A stretch of 64,000 bases of DNA from Bradysia coprophila. Lineage: Eukaryota; Arthropoda; Insecta; Diptera; Sciaridae. The stretch covers positions 922,062 through 986,061 of the forward strand of contig NW_023503302.1 of assembly GCF_014529535.1 (NCBI RefSeq), written 5' to 3'. How positions within the stretch are numbered: position 1 is the stretch's first letter; the number at the start of each line of letters is the position of its first letter. The notes under the pieces were generated by a model that saw only the letters and a list, made by a program, of their open reading frames with translations, was not told the DNA's origin and did not search any database. Positions 1-12,475 of the stretch are shown here, piece by piece. The translations under genes were made by a program, and so were the position numbers.

Positions 1-454
1 ACAGAAAAAAAAATTTGGGCGTACATCCCATTACATTTTGAGTCTCGATATATCTCTGACAAATTACTAGAATACGTTATTAACATGGTAGAGGTAGATG
101 CAAGTCCTTGCTGGAAATATCACCGATAGAACGAAAATAATGCAACGACGCGATGGGAACTTAGCGTATAATTCTGCACATGATTAAAAACTTAGTGCTA
201 TTGCCAGCGCTCGCTAGATCTTGAACCTAAGAGGGAGCTCTATACATCCAAATGAACCTCTTCAGGAGGCATCAGGTTACGATGGTAAAAAAAATCAACT
301 TATTACACTTAAATGTCCTTGAAAAGACACACTCCAACACACACTTCGTACAAGGATCATAAATATTGAGCGAAATGAAAGCGTCCATCCACCACGGTCA
401 TGTATTCATACATCAACTTATAAATCTATGCTTACCTTTTGCAAAAAATTATGT
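1..454. other. Downstream flank of stnB
   Basis: Holds the stnB 3' UTR and beyond. No open frame and no clear AATAAA on the minus strand were seen. Confidence 0.5.
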
Positions 455-3400
455 TTAGTTTGAGTCGGAATCGGAATCACTTCCAGCTATTGGCTGCAAC
501 GCAGGTGGTGGTGGTTCTTCCTTCGGTTTTGTAACTGCAGTTGCTGCCAAATAGGCGTTTGTACTTTGACCCGTTGTATGTTCAATACCAACTCTAAATT
601 ATTAACATTTTGGTTAAGAGACTTGTGCCAAGATTTAAATTTTTAATTTCATTCACCTGTACTCGTGCCTGGCTAAATAACGAACATATTTTTCCGGTGG
701 ATCATCACTATCTGAGTCTTGAACACTGACCGAACGCACAGTCACATGAGATACTTGGGTTGCTGGCATTGTAAATTCAACATAACAGTAAGGGGCTAGT
801 TGTTCCGGAATTTGATCATAGCTTGTGAGAGCCATTCTCACGACCAATTGATGGGTGGTATAGGCACCTAAAGAAAATTGACTTCTTAGATTTACTTTTC
901 AACAAATCGACAATTAATTTTTACCTTGTCCCTCTTTTGGCAAACGCGGACATCGCCATACAATAGCACGGTGATGGTGTTCGTACTTGGCTTGGCCCGA
1001 TGTTACCTCGATCAGTGATTCTTGTAGTTGGTCAACAGTGCCTAAAATTCGTTCGATTCCTTTTATTTTTCCGGTGCGACGATGAGCCGATTTAACTGAA
1101 CCATATCTAGAGTGGAAGATGAAAATTGTATTGACAATGTGGTATTACCATTCCCATTTTCTTTACGAACCTGAAATGCTTTTCAACTCGGAATAAATAG
1201 ATCCAACATTCTGGAATCGGAAACCGAATAGATACGTCTTCACAAGGAATTTGACCTAATTTACGAGAAGCAAAACCGGGAACGAGAACGTCAGCACGTA
1301 GCTCGACCTGAAAATGTACGATTCAAATTATACCTCGTAAAGAAACGACGATTTCGATTTCAACATTTATCTTGGTTTTTATCGACAGTTTAGGCTGTTC
1401 AAGCAAAAAAAAAAAACGTAAATATTTTGAAAAGGTTACCTTGTTGCCAGTAACACACCAGACAGCTTTCAATTGGAATGGAAGTTCACGATTCTTTGGC
1501 GGTCTCACTCTGAATCGCATCAACTCAATATAGCAAGCGTCAGGAGGTTGAAATCTATTGTAGATTGATGGTATATTAACAATTGAAAATCAATGTTACT
1601 TCCTGCTGACGTCAGCACAATGACCTACCTTATCGTTCTACTTCGTTCGTACTCATTTTGTTGTACACATGAGTGAAATTCAACTCCTTCCAAACGAATC
1701 CATTCTTCTGTAACAACTGGTATAATATCGTGACGGCCAACCACTTCTTTGCCTTGTCGCCAAAGGTCATTGACACCTAATTCAATTGTTGGCATTCCTA
1801 AGCGAGACGTGAATCAGAATTTGCTGAGCAAATACAATTGTTATTACTCACCTGACAGGAATCCCAAGAAAAACAGTCTAACCCTTGCGATTTGTTTTAA
1901 AATGTGCCCTTCTGCATCCTGTTCAACGTATATCTCATCAACGGCAGTAAGCTGAACCTCTTCGGATTTATATGTCAGTGCACGATCCCTATGTACATTA
2001 TATTTGAACAGTAGTTCATCAATGCATACGGAAAATTGTTTCAAGTCTTCGTAATTGTGCGAAGCAATTTTAAACAGCTGGGATACCTGCAAATCATACA
2101 TTTTCTTTTAGCGAGATGTGCCGGCGAAATTTAACTGCAAGAATTACCTGTGGTGCATGTTCGACAGGCAATCCGAGTTTCTTCAAATCACTTCCGAACT
2201 CCTTGACACCCTGATAGTCACCCTGAATGGCATACGCCGCAAATTGGCTCAACTTATTCGTAATTCTTTCAGCTTTCGTTACTTGACCTGGTCGTACACC
2301 AGGACGTTCTTTGTAAAATATATATTGCAGTTTAACGGTGAAAATCTTTCCAAATTGATCAAACTGCTGAGCGCTTATTTCAGACACAGAATAACATGCT
2401 TGCAACGGAAGTTCCTGGAACGGTTCCTTATCTTTCTGTGCATTTAACAATTGCAGCACAGGATTGTCTCCTTGAAAAACAATTTTCAAAAATATTTTCT
2501 TCCAAAATCGTTGTCCAGTGATTTTCTTTTTATTTGGTTGCCTCAGCTGCATTTCCCATCCTTCGCCCTGATAGGTGATTCGGGGGAAGTCTTCCAGTGG
2601 TTGAGACACATCTTCGTCGAATAATGGAGTGGGTGGTGTTTCCTGCGAATCAGTTCGTTCTAGTTGTGGTATTTCATGTGCAGCTGGAACACCGTCCGAA
2701 TGGGGCATTTCATCTCCTTTGTCAAATGGATTGAATCTCGGTGAAGAGTCACCCGAGTATATCGAATTGTTCGTACTTCTAGGAGGTGGTGCTAGGACTG
2801 GTTGTGTCAGACCCAGTGACATATCTGCATTCTTTGGTCGAATAACGACGTTAAACTCTTTTCCTTCATCAGAATCATGTGAATCATTACGATCGAATGG
2901 AGTTTCCTTCATGGACAACAAAATTCGTGACTTAAGTACTTCCAAATTTCGAAAAAATAGATCATCGGCCTTACCTGTATTGGTGCTTTCATTGCTAGGA
3001 ACGAATCAAAACCTTCTTCATCATTACCAAATCCATCAGCAGAATCGTCGCCACCAATCAAATTATCATTCTGCCCCCATGCTGTCCCCATTAAGGTGAG
3101 ATTAGTCAAATTTTGAACATTTGTTAGCAAAATTTCAAACTTACCCTGTCCATTAGAGGTGGTATTAACTGCTACACCAAATCCATCTAACAACGAATTG
3201 TCTTCCTTCTTAACAGAGTCAAACTTTGCAGCAAATGCATCAAACTCATCCGACTGGCCAAAACTATCAGATCCAGTGAACGATTGTGGTGTTGGCGCTG
3301 GTACAGTTACTGGCTGAACAATAATGTCCATCGCTTCGGATTCGGGTGATGCAAACGGATTTACAGACGGTATTGGTGTCACACCGGAGGTGTCCATGTG

Positions 3401-4915
3401 TTCGTCACTATGATCCGATTGAGCAGTAGTACTAACAACATGTTCACTAACTGGTGTCGAATCGACAGGACTGTGATGCATGCTTATCTCAGTTGTGTCC
3501 ACTTCGTCTAAAATATTTTCTTTTTCTTGCTGGGGAGTCACCTGTTTCGTTACAACGTTCGTGGTATTGGGCTCTTTATCAGTTGTCGATTCAACTTTTG
3601 GAGTTACAACAGGCTGTTGGGTTGGTGCTTTTGGTAGTGCAGGAGGAGCTGGACGTTGAGGAGGCTTTACTGTGGCTTGATGAGGAGTTGGTACTGGTGG
3701 TGCTGGAGGTCTTTGCGGAACAGGTGCAGCTTGGGTTGTATTGATGCTAGTTTCAGTTGGTGGAGCTGATGAAATTGATGACAGTGATGAAACTGATGAC
3801 ACTTGTGAGCCCATGACAGGAACCTTGGCACCGAAATCTGGTTCATTGTCCATTGATAGTATATCTCCAGATAACAAATCTGGCTGAGAAACTGGAACCA
3901 ATGGCTTCGGTGTGGAAAATAAGCTAAGTATGTCCTGATTTGACTTTGGTGCTGGTGGTTGCGGAGGCTTTTGCTGTTCACCTGTTCCAAACATATCAAA
4001 TAGATCTGGCTCAGCTTGAGGCTGTTGAATTGGAGCCGGACGAGGAGGTTGTGACTGCTGAATTGTTACGGTTTCGGCTTGAGGAGGCGACGGTCGTCTT
4101 GGCGGAGTTGGTCTTGGCGGTGTCGGTCTTGCTGGTGGTGGTGGTCTCGATGGCTCGCTCATAACCAATTCATCTTGTACCATAAATGGATTGTCATTAG
4201 CAGTAGAGTCAATCTGACTGTCGCCAAAACCGTCGTTTTGATTTATTAAGTCATGTGGTAATTCAGACACATCAAGAAGGTCTCCGAATTCGGGCGTTGG
4301 ACTCGGGGAATGCAGATCTCTCATGGATACAGGACTTGGTGTTCGAGTAACTGGTATTCGATTAAGTAGATGTGAACTGGTTTGATCTAATTGATCAGCC
4401 ACCGATAAGATTAAATCTTGGGTTGTCTGTGATGGCGGAACCGGTCTAGGTGGAGGAAGTCGTTTATCCTTCAGCTCATCTTCACTTGAATATGCCATTG
4501 TGTCATCGTAATTTGACATTAGAACGTTGCTCGGTTGAATTGCTAATCCAGTAGGTTTAGCAAACGCCACATCATCTGCGTCGTCCATATCAGTTATAGT
4601 TGTTCCGAAGAAACTCATAGCCGAATCAATAGGATTTGAGTGAACGTCCGACGATGTTATCATCATTTCATTATTATCGCTGTTTAGAAATGTATTCGTG
4701 TCTGTGTACGTATCTAAGTGATAATCTTGGGTCGATGTAGTAACCACCTCTTCATCGCCAAATGCAGCGAATGGATTGTTCGCTTGGGCCAAGAATGGGT
4801 TATCTGCCGCATAATCAGTTCCCTCTTCAGTATCTTGCATCAGAAAGGGATTTGAATTCAAATCATTTGTCGTTGACGACACGTCATCATCAGTCATTAA
4901 GAAGGGATTCGCCAT
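455..4915 (-). CDS. stnB: Stoned B / stonin (second cistron of the stoned locus)
   Basis: StnB is the stonin family endocytic adaptor that sorts synaptotagmin during vesicle retrieval. Ten exons with GT-AG junctions: 4915-3145, 3081-2975, 2930-2148, 2086-1852, 1797-1629, 1554-1440, 1307-1171, 1106-925, 867-657, 593-455; 1282 aa, close to the Drosophila length (about 1260). The N-terminal ~600 residues are disordered, Pro/Ser/Thr rich and hold seven NPF motifs (EH-domain ligands; first ones MANPFLM and NSNPFLM). A stonin homology domain covers about residues 745-887 (RFWKKIFLKIVFQGDN) and a mu-homology domain about 888-1237, followed by an acidic tail (SDSDSDSN). Intron 1 is 63 nt, a multiple of three without a stop; intron 2 is only 44 nt. 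The AUG context ACAAAATGG is strong. Translation from the dicistronic mRNA is inferred from spacing and from Drosophila. Confidence 0.95.
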
Positions 4916-4967
4916 TTTGTATACGAAATGGAACGGTTGTGGAAAAATGTAATGTACAGCCGCTACT

Positions 4968-7362
4968 CTACTGATGTATTAGTTCGGATTCCAAAAGTTT
5001 AATTTCAGTCTTTCCTGGTCCCAAGTTATTCGCTATAGACGTGTCAAATGGATCCTGTTCTTCTTCAAATTCTAAAGCGCTTGGCACCTGGGGCGTGAGC
5101 ACTTTATCTCCTAGTCCTAGTTCTTGAGAATCCGAATAAGAATCGAGAACGTTCGTTCGTGGTGTTACGTTGATGGTTGGTAAAAGTTCTGTCTCAATTA
5201 ATTTTAATTCGGCCTTTCCAGGAAGAATGTTGTGGTCCACAGAGCTCGTGTCAAACGGATCAACAAATGAAATTTCGTCTGCAGGTTTAGGTTGTTCAGT
5301 TGCTGGTGTCAGTACTTTAAAATTGTGCTCTTCGCTAACAGCCAACAAATCAGTTTTTACAGGTGGTTCGACAGGAGTAATTGCTCTTGGATCAAAATCC
5401 GGGTCTGATAAACTCGGTTTTAACGATGTTAGCAAATCTTTTTCGATTAAATTTAGTTCGATTTGACTTGGATTGGACTCGGGCACAAAAGATGTGTCGA
5501 ATGGATCGTCGTTGGCAGTCTCTTCTTCGATTTGTCCAGGATAGTATGGTGTTAATGGTTTTTGTATCTTGCTGCTCAGATTCGTTGAACCCAGCAAATC
5601 AGCGCCTAATGCAAAAACAACTGATTTCTGCGCACCTCCTCCAGATATGTTAAGACTCAAAGAGGATTTACGGCGGGCTGTATTCTCGTACTCTTCTTTT
5701 ATTCGAATTTCAGCGGCTGTTTCCTCTTCAGCCCGTGGATCAAAATCTGGATCGCTTAACGATTGCCGTATTTTTGTGTCATTCAGCAATTCCTGTTCTA
5801 AAATTTTAATTTCTACTTCTTTCGGCTGAACGATATAGGTAATAGCTGACGTATCAAACGGATCGACTTCTTGTTCCTCTTCGCTCACTGGTACGATAGG
5901 AACATCTATTGGAAGTTGTGTCAAGTCCGAGTTGCTTCCGGCCAGCAAATCAATCGGTTTTTTAATAAAATGAACGTCTTCTGGCGCAAGAACTATTGGT
6001 TCAGGCTTATCGGTTTCGTCTTTTCTCGGATCAAAATCAAAGTCATCATCGTCTTCAGTTATAACCTTCTCCACGAATGTTGTGTCGAATGGATCGTCGT
6101 CGAGATTATCGAATTCCTCCTCCTGCTCTAATGCTTCTAATACAATGCTGGCTACTGCCTCTGGACGTGGTGGAGGTGGTCTTGCCGGTTTCGCTATTTA
6201 CAGAACAAACGAAAGAACATTTTAAATATCGGTAAGAACCCGGCAAACATATTCACAAGTAATTACCTTTCTCGGATTTTGTTTCCTCAAATGCTGCCCA
6301 ATCAGTTGATACTTCAATGGGACAATCAAGGGGAATAACGTTAGTTATATGCTGAACTTCCTCTTTTTTCGTCAATGATTCCGCAGCTAATTCGGCAAAT
6401 TCATCATCTTCATTTTCCAAAGCATCAAATTCTGATAAGATCTCCTTGCTATTGTCAGCGGCTTCTTGCTCCTGTTGTGCTCTTTGTTCTTTTTGAAAGG
6501 CGATGTGTAATGAAACACTTAAATCGATCGGAACATCCGGTATGTCATCAGCTGGATCATCAAGTAAAGTTTTAACTGGCTCGCTAACTGGTTCACATTC
6601 ACTGGGCAACTGAGTTCCTTCGTCGAAACTTTCTAATAACAAATTTTGTGGGCCTCTGCGCGGACGACGAGCAGTAACGGTAGATACTTTTTCCACACGA
6701 CCGGTTAGAACTTCAACTGCTGCTCCGATATTAACAATTTTTTTTCCCCGTTTCGAAACTTCAGGGCCTTTGATTAATTTATCTGCGTAAGCAGTGTCGA
6801 ACGGATCTGGTCCTTCGTCAAATTCTTCAGTTGGTGATTCTGGAACGTAAGCTAGTTGAACATCGCCACTAGTTAGCGTATCTATGTAATTTGTATCGAA
6901 TATGTCATCAGCCTCCTCAGATTCTTCTTCCGAGTCGGATAATTCGATAACAGCTTGAGCTAATCGATCTTCAGCTGTTGGTTCAGCTACTACTACATTT
7001 GCTGCTGCTGTTGCAGCCGCTGCTTCTTCCGCTTGCTGCTGTTTCTGCTGTAGCCTTTGCTCTTCTTCTCTTTCTTTAGCCGATTTTACTTTTTTCGGTT
7101 CGACCCTTTGAAAGAACGACTGCTCCTTGATTCGATCAAGATCGCCTTGAGTCCGTTTTAAAATTGAATCGATACCAGTGGTAAGAGCATTAAATTTCGA
7201 CCATTCGTCGTCGTTTGGCTGTTTTGATGTACCCTCTTCGGCAAGTTGTTTTTCTCTTTGTTCGCGTTTGTAATTTTCTAATTCTTCCTCTGTGAATAAC
7301 TCTTGATTTTTAGACTTTTTCCCTTTTTTCTTCTTCTTTAGACCTTTTGGTAATTTAAGCAT
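4968..7362 (-). CDS. stnA: Stoned A (first cistron of the stoned locus)
   Basis: StnA is a presynaptic protein of synaptic-vesicle recycling that works with StnB, synaptotagmin and AP-2. Two exons: 7362-6267 and 6193-4968, joined by a 73-nt phase-1 intron; 773 aa, against about 850 in Drosophila. The start is set by the family-typical basic MLKLPKGLKKKKK followed by ELFTEEELE. The acidic body carries DPFDT motifs (about seven with one DIFDT variant), the adaptor-ear-binding type, and a repeated SDPDFDPRA block. The last ~400 residues look like about four degenerate repeats of DPFDTS, a gap, then a charged helix ending in ELL-like residues. The reading frame contains no methionine after the initiator. 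A short uORF overlaps the start. The stnB start lies 52 nt after the stop. Identity is secure; exact binding partners are taken from Drosophila. Confidence 0.93.
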
Positions 7363-7381
7363 TATCTACTTGACGAGACAT
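7355..7381 (-). promoter_or_regulatory. uORF overlapping the stnA start codon
   Basis: An AUG at 7381-7379 opens an 8-codon frame (MSRQVDNA) whose stop at 7357-7355 lies just inside the stnA coding sequence, so the two overlap by 8 nt. It would be in the mRNA if the exon begins at the acceptor at 7389 (TTTATTGCAG just upstream). Overlapping uORFs usually reduce translation of the next AUG or favour reinitiation. The effect here is inference. Confidence 0.5.
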
Positions 7382-7388
7382 CGATTGG

Positions 7389-7391
7389 TCT
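7389..7391 (-). other. Probable 3' splice site of a stoned 5' UTR intron
   Basis: The minus strand reads GTTTATTGCAG then ACCAATCG, a good acceptor 27 nt upstream of the stnA AUG. This implies that the first, non-coding stoned exon and the promoter lie further up, somewhere in 7.4-12.4 kb. The donor was not found. Confidence 0.45.
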
Positions 7392-10300
7392 GCAATAAAC
7401 GAGAACATAAATTAATAAAACAATTGAAACAATGTGATATCAGTATCATATATTATATGGCTGGTATATAATGGTTAACGTGTACTACTGTACTTGTGCA
7501 ACCGACTACAATACAGAAAGTATAAATTTCACATGAAGGCAATCAAAACTCTATTCGAGTTTTACGACAGTTTCACTTAGGTCATAGCACGAATCGAAAG
7601 CTTAATAGAAAAATTAGACGGGGAGGGGGGGAAATTTTTCATTTTCAACTTTTATCGTGTGCAGTTTCCACACACTGAAAAACATACGTGCATCTGTCGA
7701 ACGTCTTCAATTTTTGTGCAGTCTACACTTTACTTAAAGGCATACGTGCATCTGTTGACCGCCAAATTTTGTTCAACTTGTTCATGGGCATGCAGTTTTG
7801 TATGATAAACAATAAGTTGTAATGATAAATAATCTGTAATCTGCAAAGCACAAAAGCAGCGGTTGGTCGAGGCTCATAATAATCATTGAATTTACATGAA
7901 TATCAGATGACTGGTTGCATGAGTCATAGAAACATATTTGATTTAGGTTTTGGTAAATAACCACAAATTTTAGGACAGATTTCTGCTCTTCGCTGAGTTG
8001 ACAGCCATATTTTATAGTTGCACAGAAAAATCAATATTTCCATTCAATAGTTCCAAAGAACCGTTCACAAAAGTGATGTTCAGCAATTTTGTGGCAAAAC
8101 GGTTATGTGTGACCAAATCTCTTACATGTTGTTATTTGTGAACAGCTTCCTGAGAACTTTAAAACACCAAAGACTATGGTAATTGCTACTATTCCTACTA
8201 TCACATTTTCATATAACATATCCTGATGACGAAATTAAGCAACTATTTTTAGTCCTTTCCGTAATGTAAGAATGTAATCGAAACTGGAAGGGAATGAATT
8301 GGTTGAAACACATCCTTTACGATATCTCTATTGTTCTATTAATTTAGATGAAAACTAACCTGTCGATTGAGGACACTAGCGCACTCTAGTTAGTGTACAG
8401 TACGGTGAAATCTATAAGGTTTTAACACGGACTCAAACTACAATGCAGGTAAAAACAAGTGAAATCCAAAAATTAAAATAACTTAAAAGTAAAATCATGC
8501 TCTGTACATAGGGGCTTTTAGTGTACAGCCGTTACGTAGGTTGTTAAGCTTTGATCTGTACTGGTTTTTTCTTACATTTCTTACCCTTAACTGGAGTCAC
8601 CGATTTCATACACATAAGTGACGGGAAATGTTTATATTTGCCAAATTGATCGGTTAATAATTTAAAGATGTAAGCGAATGATTGATGAACTAAAATAACG
8701 ATACGTTAATTTTACATTGGCTTTGTCCTAATTTCATTTTAATTTTTTTTTTGCTTTATCATCGGTGTACTGGTATTTTGCAGTCATTAATAACGATTGA
8801 GTGATTTTTCGTTGATTTTTTTTTTGTCTAATATTCGTTCGAAAATATCAAGAGGTGAAATTGACGCTGTTAAAAATATCTTTACAAAAACCACCAGCAA
8901 TAACGTAAAATTAGAGCGTCTCGATTTCCTATTTTCACAATTAAAAATCGTTCGAAATCTTTTATGTGCTCAAAATAAAACAGAATTGACATTGAACTTT
9001 CCATGAAACTGGATTCTCATTATTCCATTTCGCGTTTTGATTTAAAAAGGATTGAACCTATCGCAGTGGTTGTAGACACATCAATCTATAGACTATATAG
9101 CGAGGAATTATGATTACGACATACCCCATTTTCCACCCACTTAATAATTTGCACTTTTTATAGGTCAAACGTATATTTTGACAATTTAAATTGAGTCTAA
9201 ATAAATTTGTTTGCCAATATGAGAATAGCACATCGTTTTTTTGTTACGAATTTTTGATTAAAATTGCAATCCTTTTTCCAACAAAGTGTATCGAGAAATG
9301 AAAATCCATTTGTAAATCACAATCACTATCCTTCACATCCAACAGACAAAAAGGAAAACAGTCAAAATTACAAGAATAACATAAAAAATTATCCAAATAT
9401 TACATCCAACTTACGTCTCATATCACTGTACTGTAAAATTTGAAATTTTTACAGTTTTTCCGATCGAACATAAATTTTAATCGAGAACAAGCGAAAAATT
9501 TTGCACTTTTTACTAAGAAGAAAATTTACTTTCTATCGATAAACGGTCAGTTCGGTAACGAAATGATTTTTTTTGGTAGTTCGTATTTGCTCGAATAGTC
9601 GGGTGAATGAAATGGGGTGGTGCGAACTAGTCGATAACGTATCGCTTTCTTTATTCGCTAATATTCGAACAATTCACCCTATTGTTTAAGTGAAGAATAC
9701 TCTGATCACACCTTTCACAACTGACGACTTATTTTTACCACACGAACAAAGCCACAATTTGATATAAAATGAATTCGATTTCTTGAAATTCGATGACGGT
9801 AATATCGCCTCACGGAAAATTATTGATTTTCTGTCAACGTTGCGACGTCGCTCTTATCAACAATGTAACTGCGTCTGTGCTACTATTACGTAACATATGA
9901 TAGAAGAATGGTATGGAAAAGATGTCGAAAAGAAACGGTCGTTGGCGATGTGATATTGTGAGGCAACTTGTTGATTTTAGACCAATTTTTTCTTGTTGAC
10001 TTCAACATTTGCAAAGTTCGGTCAACATTATTTTCGAGAGCATCATCTGTTCTGCGTGCTGTCACAGACCAGAAGGTTTTGAGGTCAGCTTTTTGGTCAA
10101 TATTAGAAATTCCACAAGAAATGTAGAAAAATCGAGGATTTTCTTTACTAGAAATGTAAGAGGTTGATTTTCCCCTATTTGTCCATTATAGTTTGAATGC
10201 CAATGCAATTTGAACTCTTCTTTTCAATAATTTATACAATTTTATAGAAATTTGTAACAGTGATCCCTAATCATCCTTTCAAAATCATGTAGTCAATTAA

Positions 10301-12379
10301 TAAAACAATTAGTTACAATACGCCCAAGAATCGAAAATTAGTCCATTCTCTATATCTGATGAAGATTAATAATGTGAGAAAGACATGTATGACGCGACGC
10401 ATATAATGATATTAAATCTAAAAAATCTATTGACATCGACAACCTATTTGAAACGGAGCTAATTCAATGAAATTTCTTATCGTTCGCTAATGTTACACGT
10501 CCCGTTTTTGCATTTAAATATTCATATGTTCCAGTTTTCTTAAATTCAGTTTTTACAGAAAGTAATATTTATTACCAGAAGATAATCGAAAAAATTGTCA
10601 AAAACGGTGGAAATGCCAAGTTTCTAGAGCGAATAAGATTTAGTTTCAGAAATTTTGGACTTGTAAGTTTTACATATATAATATTTTCCGAAAGGACGAT
10701 CTATTTCCCATTTTCCAGAAAAAAATTGTTCCCTACAATGTACAACAAAAAAAAATCATCAAAACCTGTAAGGCATGAGCGGAATGACAGGTCTTTCTCC
10801 AGAGAATGTTACAGGGGACGTCAGTGTAATTTAAACATGAATTTGCTCAGCTGCTTTTCTTCATCTCTAAATAGTCATTACATCAAAAAGTACAAAACTT
10901 GGTACAAAATTTCTTAATGAAAAAAACAAACAAAATTTTCCCTTTTAGGAAATTTTTCATTTTTTTCATCTGTCATTTTGTAATTTTTTATCTCTTACCT
11001 GCAAGGTCAAATATTATAAAATTTCTTGAGTTTTTCCGGAAACTTTTCCGTATTTGCACCATATCACGTGGTACCATATTTTGAGTATTTAAATTTTTAA
11101 AATTCCCAGAAGTCCTTTAATTTTATTTTTTCATTAGAATGTAAAAAATCTAAAACGAAGTTAGTATGCTGGCTCGAAGACATCAAGAACAATTGAGGGA
11201 GATATAAAACGAGTTTATTTTGAGAAGCGGTCTTTGTAGTAAATCGCTTGTAAAATTTAAAATTTTTTAAGAATTTAATTGAAGACATTACTTTTGGTTC
11301 CAATAATTTCTCATAGCCTCGATGCGCGCGTCAGATTGAACAAAATAAATGTTTAAACAAAAATCGACTCCAAAGTTCACAAGGATCGTTTTTTTAAAAT
11401 AAATTTGTGAGAATATGGCAATCTTGTGAATTAACCTGTCACAGACGGCAAGCATATTAACAGTTTTACTATCTATTACTTCATTTGATCGAAAATTTTC
11501 AGAAATTGATTTTAGGAATTTTTTACTTCATTTGTTTGGAACATGCTTTTTGCTATATAGTACATCATCAGTCAGAGCTTGTCGTTTATTCTTGCTGTTG
11601 TTGTCGTCGACAACTTGTCGATAACAGATGACAGCTGTCTGTAACAGGTTAAGAGAACTTTGCACCTGGTTTCGTCAACGACTAAAAAAGTGGAAAACTG
11701 ATGTATATTTGTTATTATACTTATTTACACGGGTAAAACAGTTACTCCAACGCGCTGGCTTTTGGTAAAACTGTATGAAGAACAACGATTGGATCAGCTG
11801 GAAAACGGCTGAAGCAAGTTCTAAATTTCACTGACCCCTGTCATACCTATTAATCATCAACTTTTGCCGCGTGAATCATTCAAAGCGACTGTAAAAATGT
11901 TGAAGATTTCAATCGAATTGAACGGTAAGACTAAGATATCATGATTTACACTGATTTAATCTTGCAATTATGCAATTATGAACCAATGGTTCTCTCTCTA
12001 ATCCGTATAGATTAGTCTAATCTGGTCTCACGACTTCTAAATGGTCTCACGACTTCTAAATATTAAACTCCAAGTCTCATCGACTTGTGCAAAACTGAGC
12101 CTCGTCATGTTTTTTGTGTTATATAAATCTTGTCCTTTTTATCTTGTAATGTAAACAATTGTAAATGTAAGTAGTCAGGGGGCATGTTGCCATTGATGAA
12201 ATGAATAAATATATAAAAAAACAAAATCGACCTGTGTTCCGCGATCGGAAATGATCCCCCATTCTGATAAATCTAAAAGAAGAACCACTTCACTGCAATT
12301 CGCTACGATTGGTAATAATTTTACAGTCGATACAGCATGCATTAAGTTTAAACTCAACTCAAGTTTTCATAAAAAAATA
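7392..12379. other. AT-rich spacer upstream of stoned
   Basis: No convincing coding exon on either strand; open frames are short and T/A-rich. It probably includes the stoned 5' UTR intron, first exon and promoter. A 15-bp string CATACGTGCATCTGT occurs twice (7684 and 7741). A segment near 11803 (CAGCTGGAAAACGGCTGAA) is similar to one at 63626. Otherwise nothing recognisable. Confidence 0.6.
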
Positions 12380-12385
12380 TTTATT
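12380..12385 (-). terminator. Poly(A) signal of the GLOD4-like gene
   Basis: AATAAA on the minus strand, 91 nt after the stop codon. Confidence 0.6.
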
Positions 12386-12475
12386 GCCTGCAACAGGAGA
12401 TTAATTTCAATAATTTACGCCACCGAACCAAAACACGATATCACACTCTAAGCGCGCCCCAAATGCGATCACGCG

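Noticed and set aside
2629-3099. 156-codon plus-strand frame within stnB
   Set aside because: Antisense shadow of well-supported stnB exons; crosses introns of stnB.
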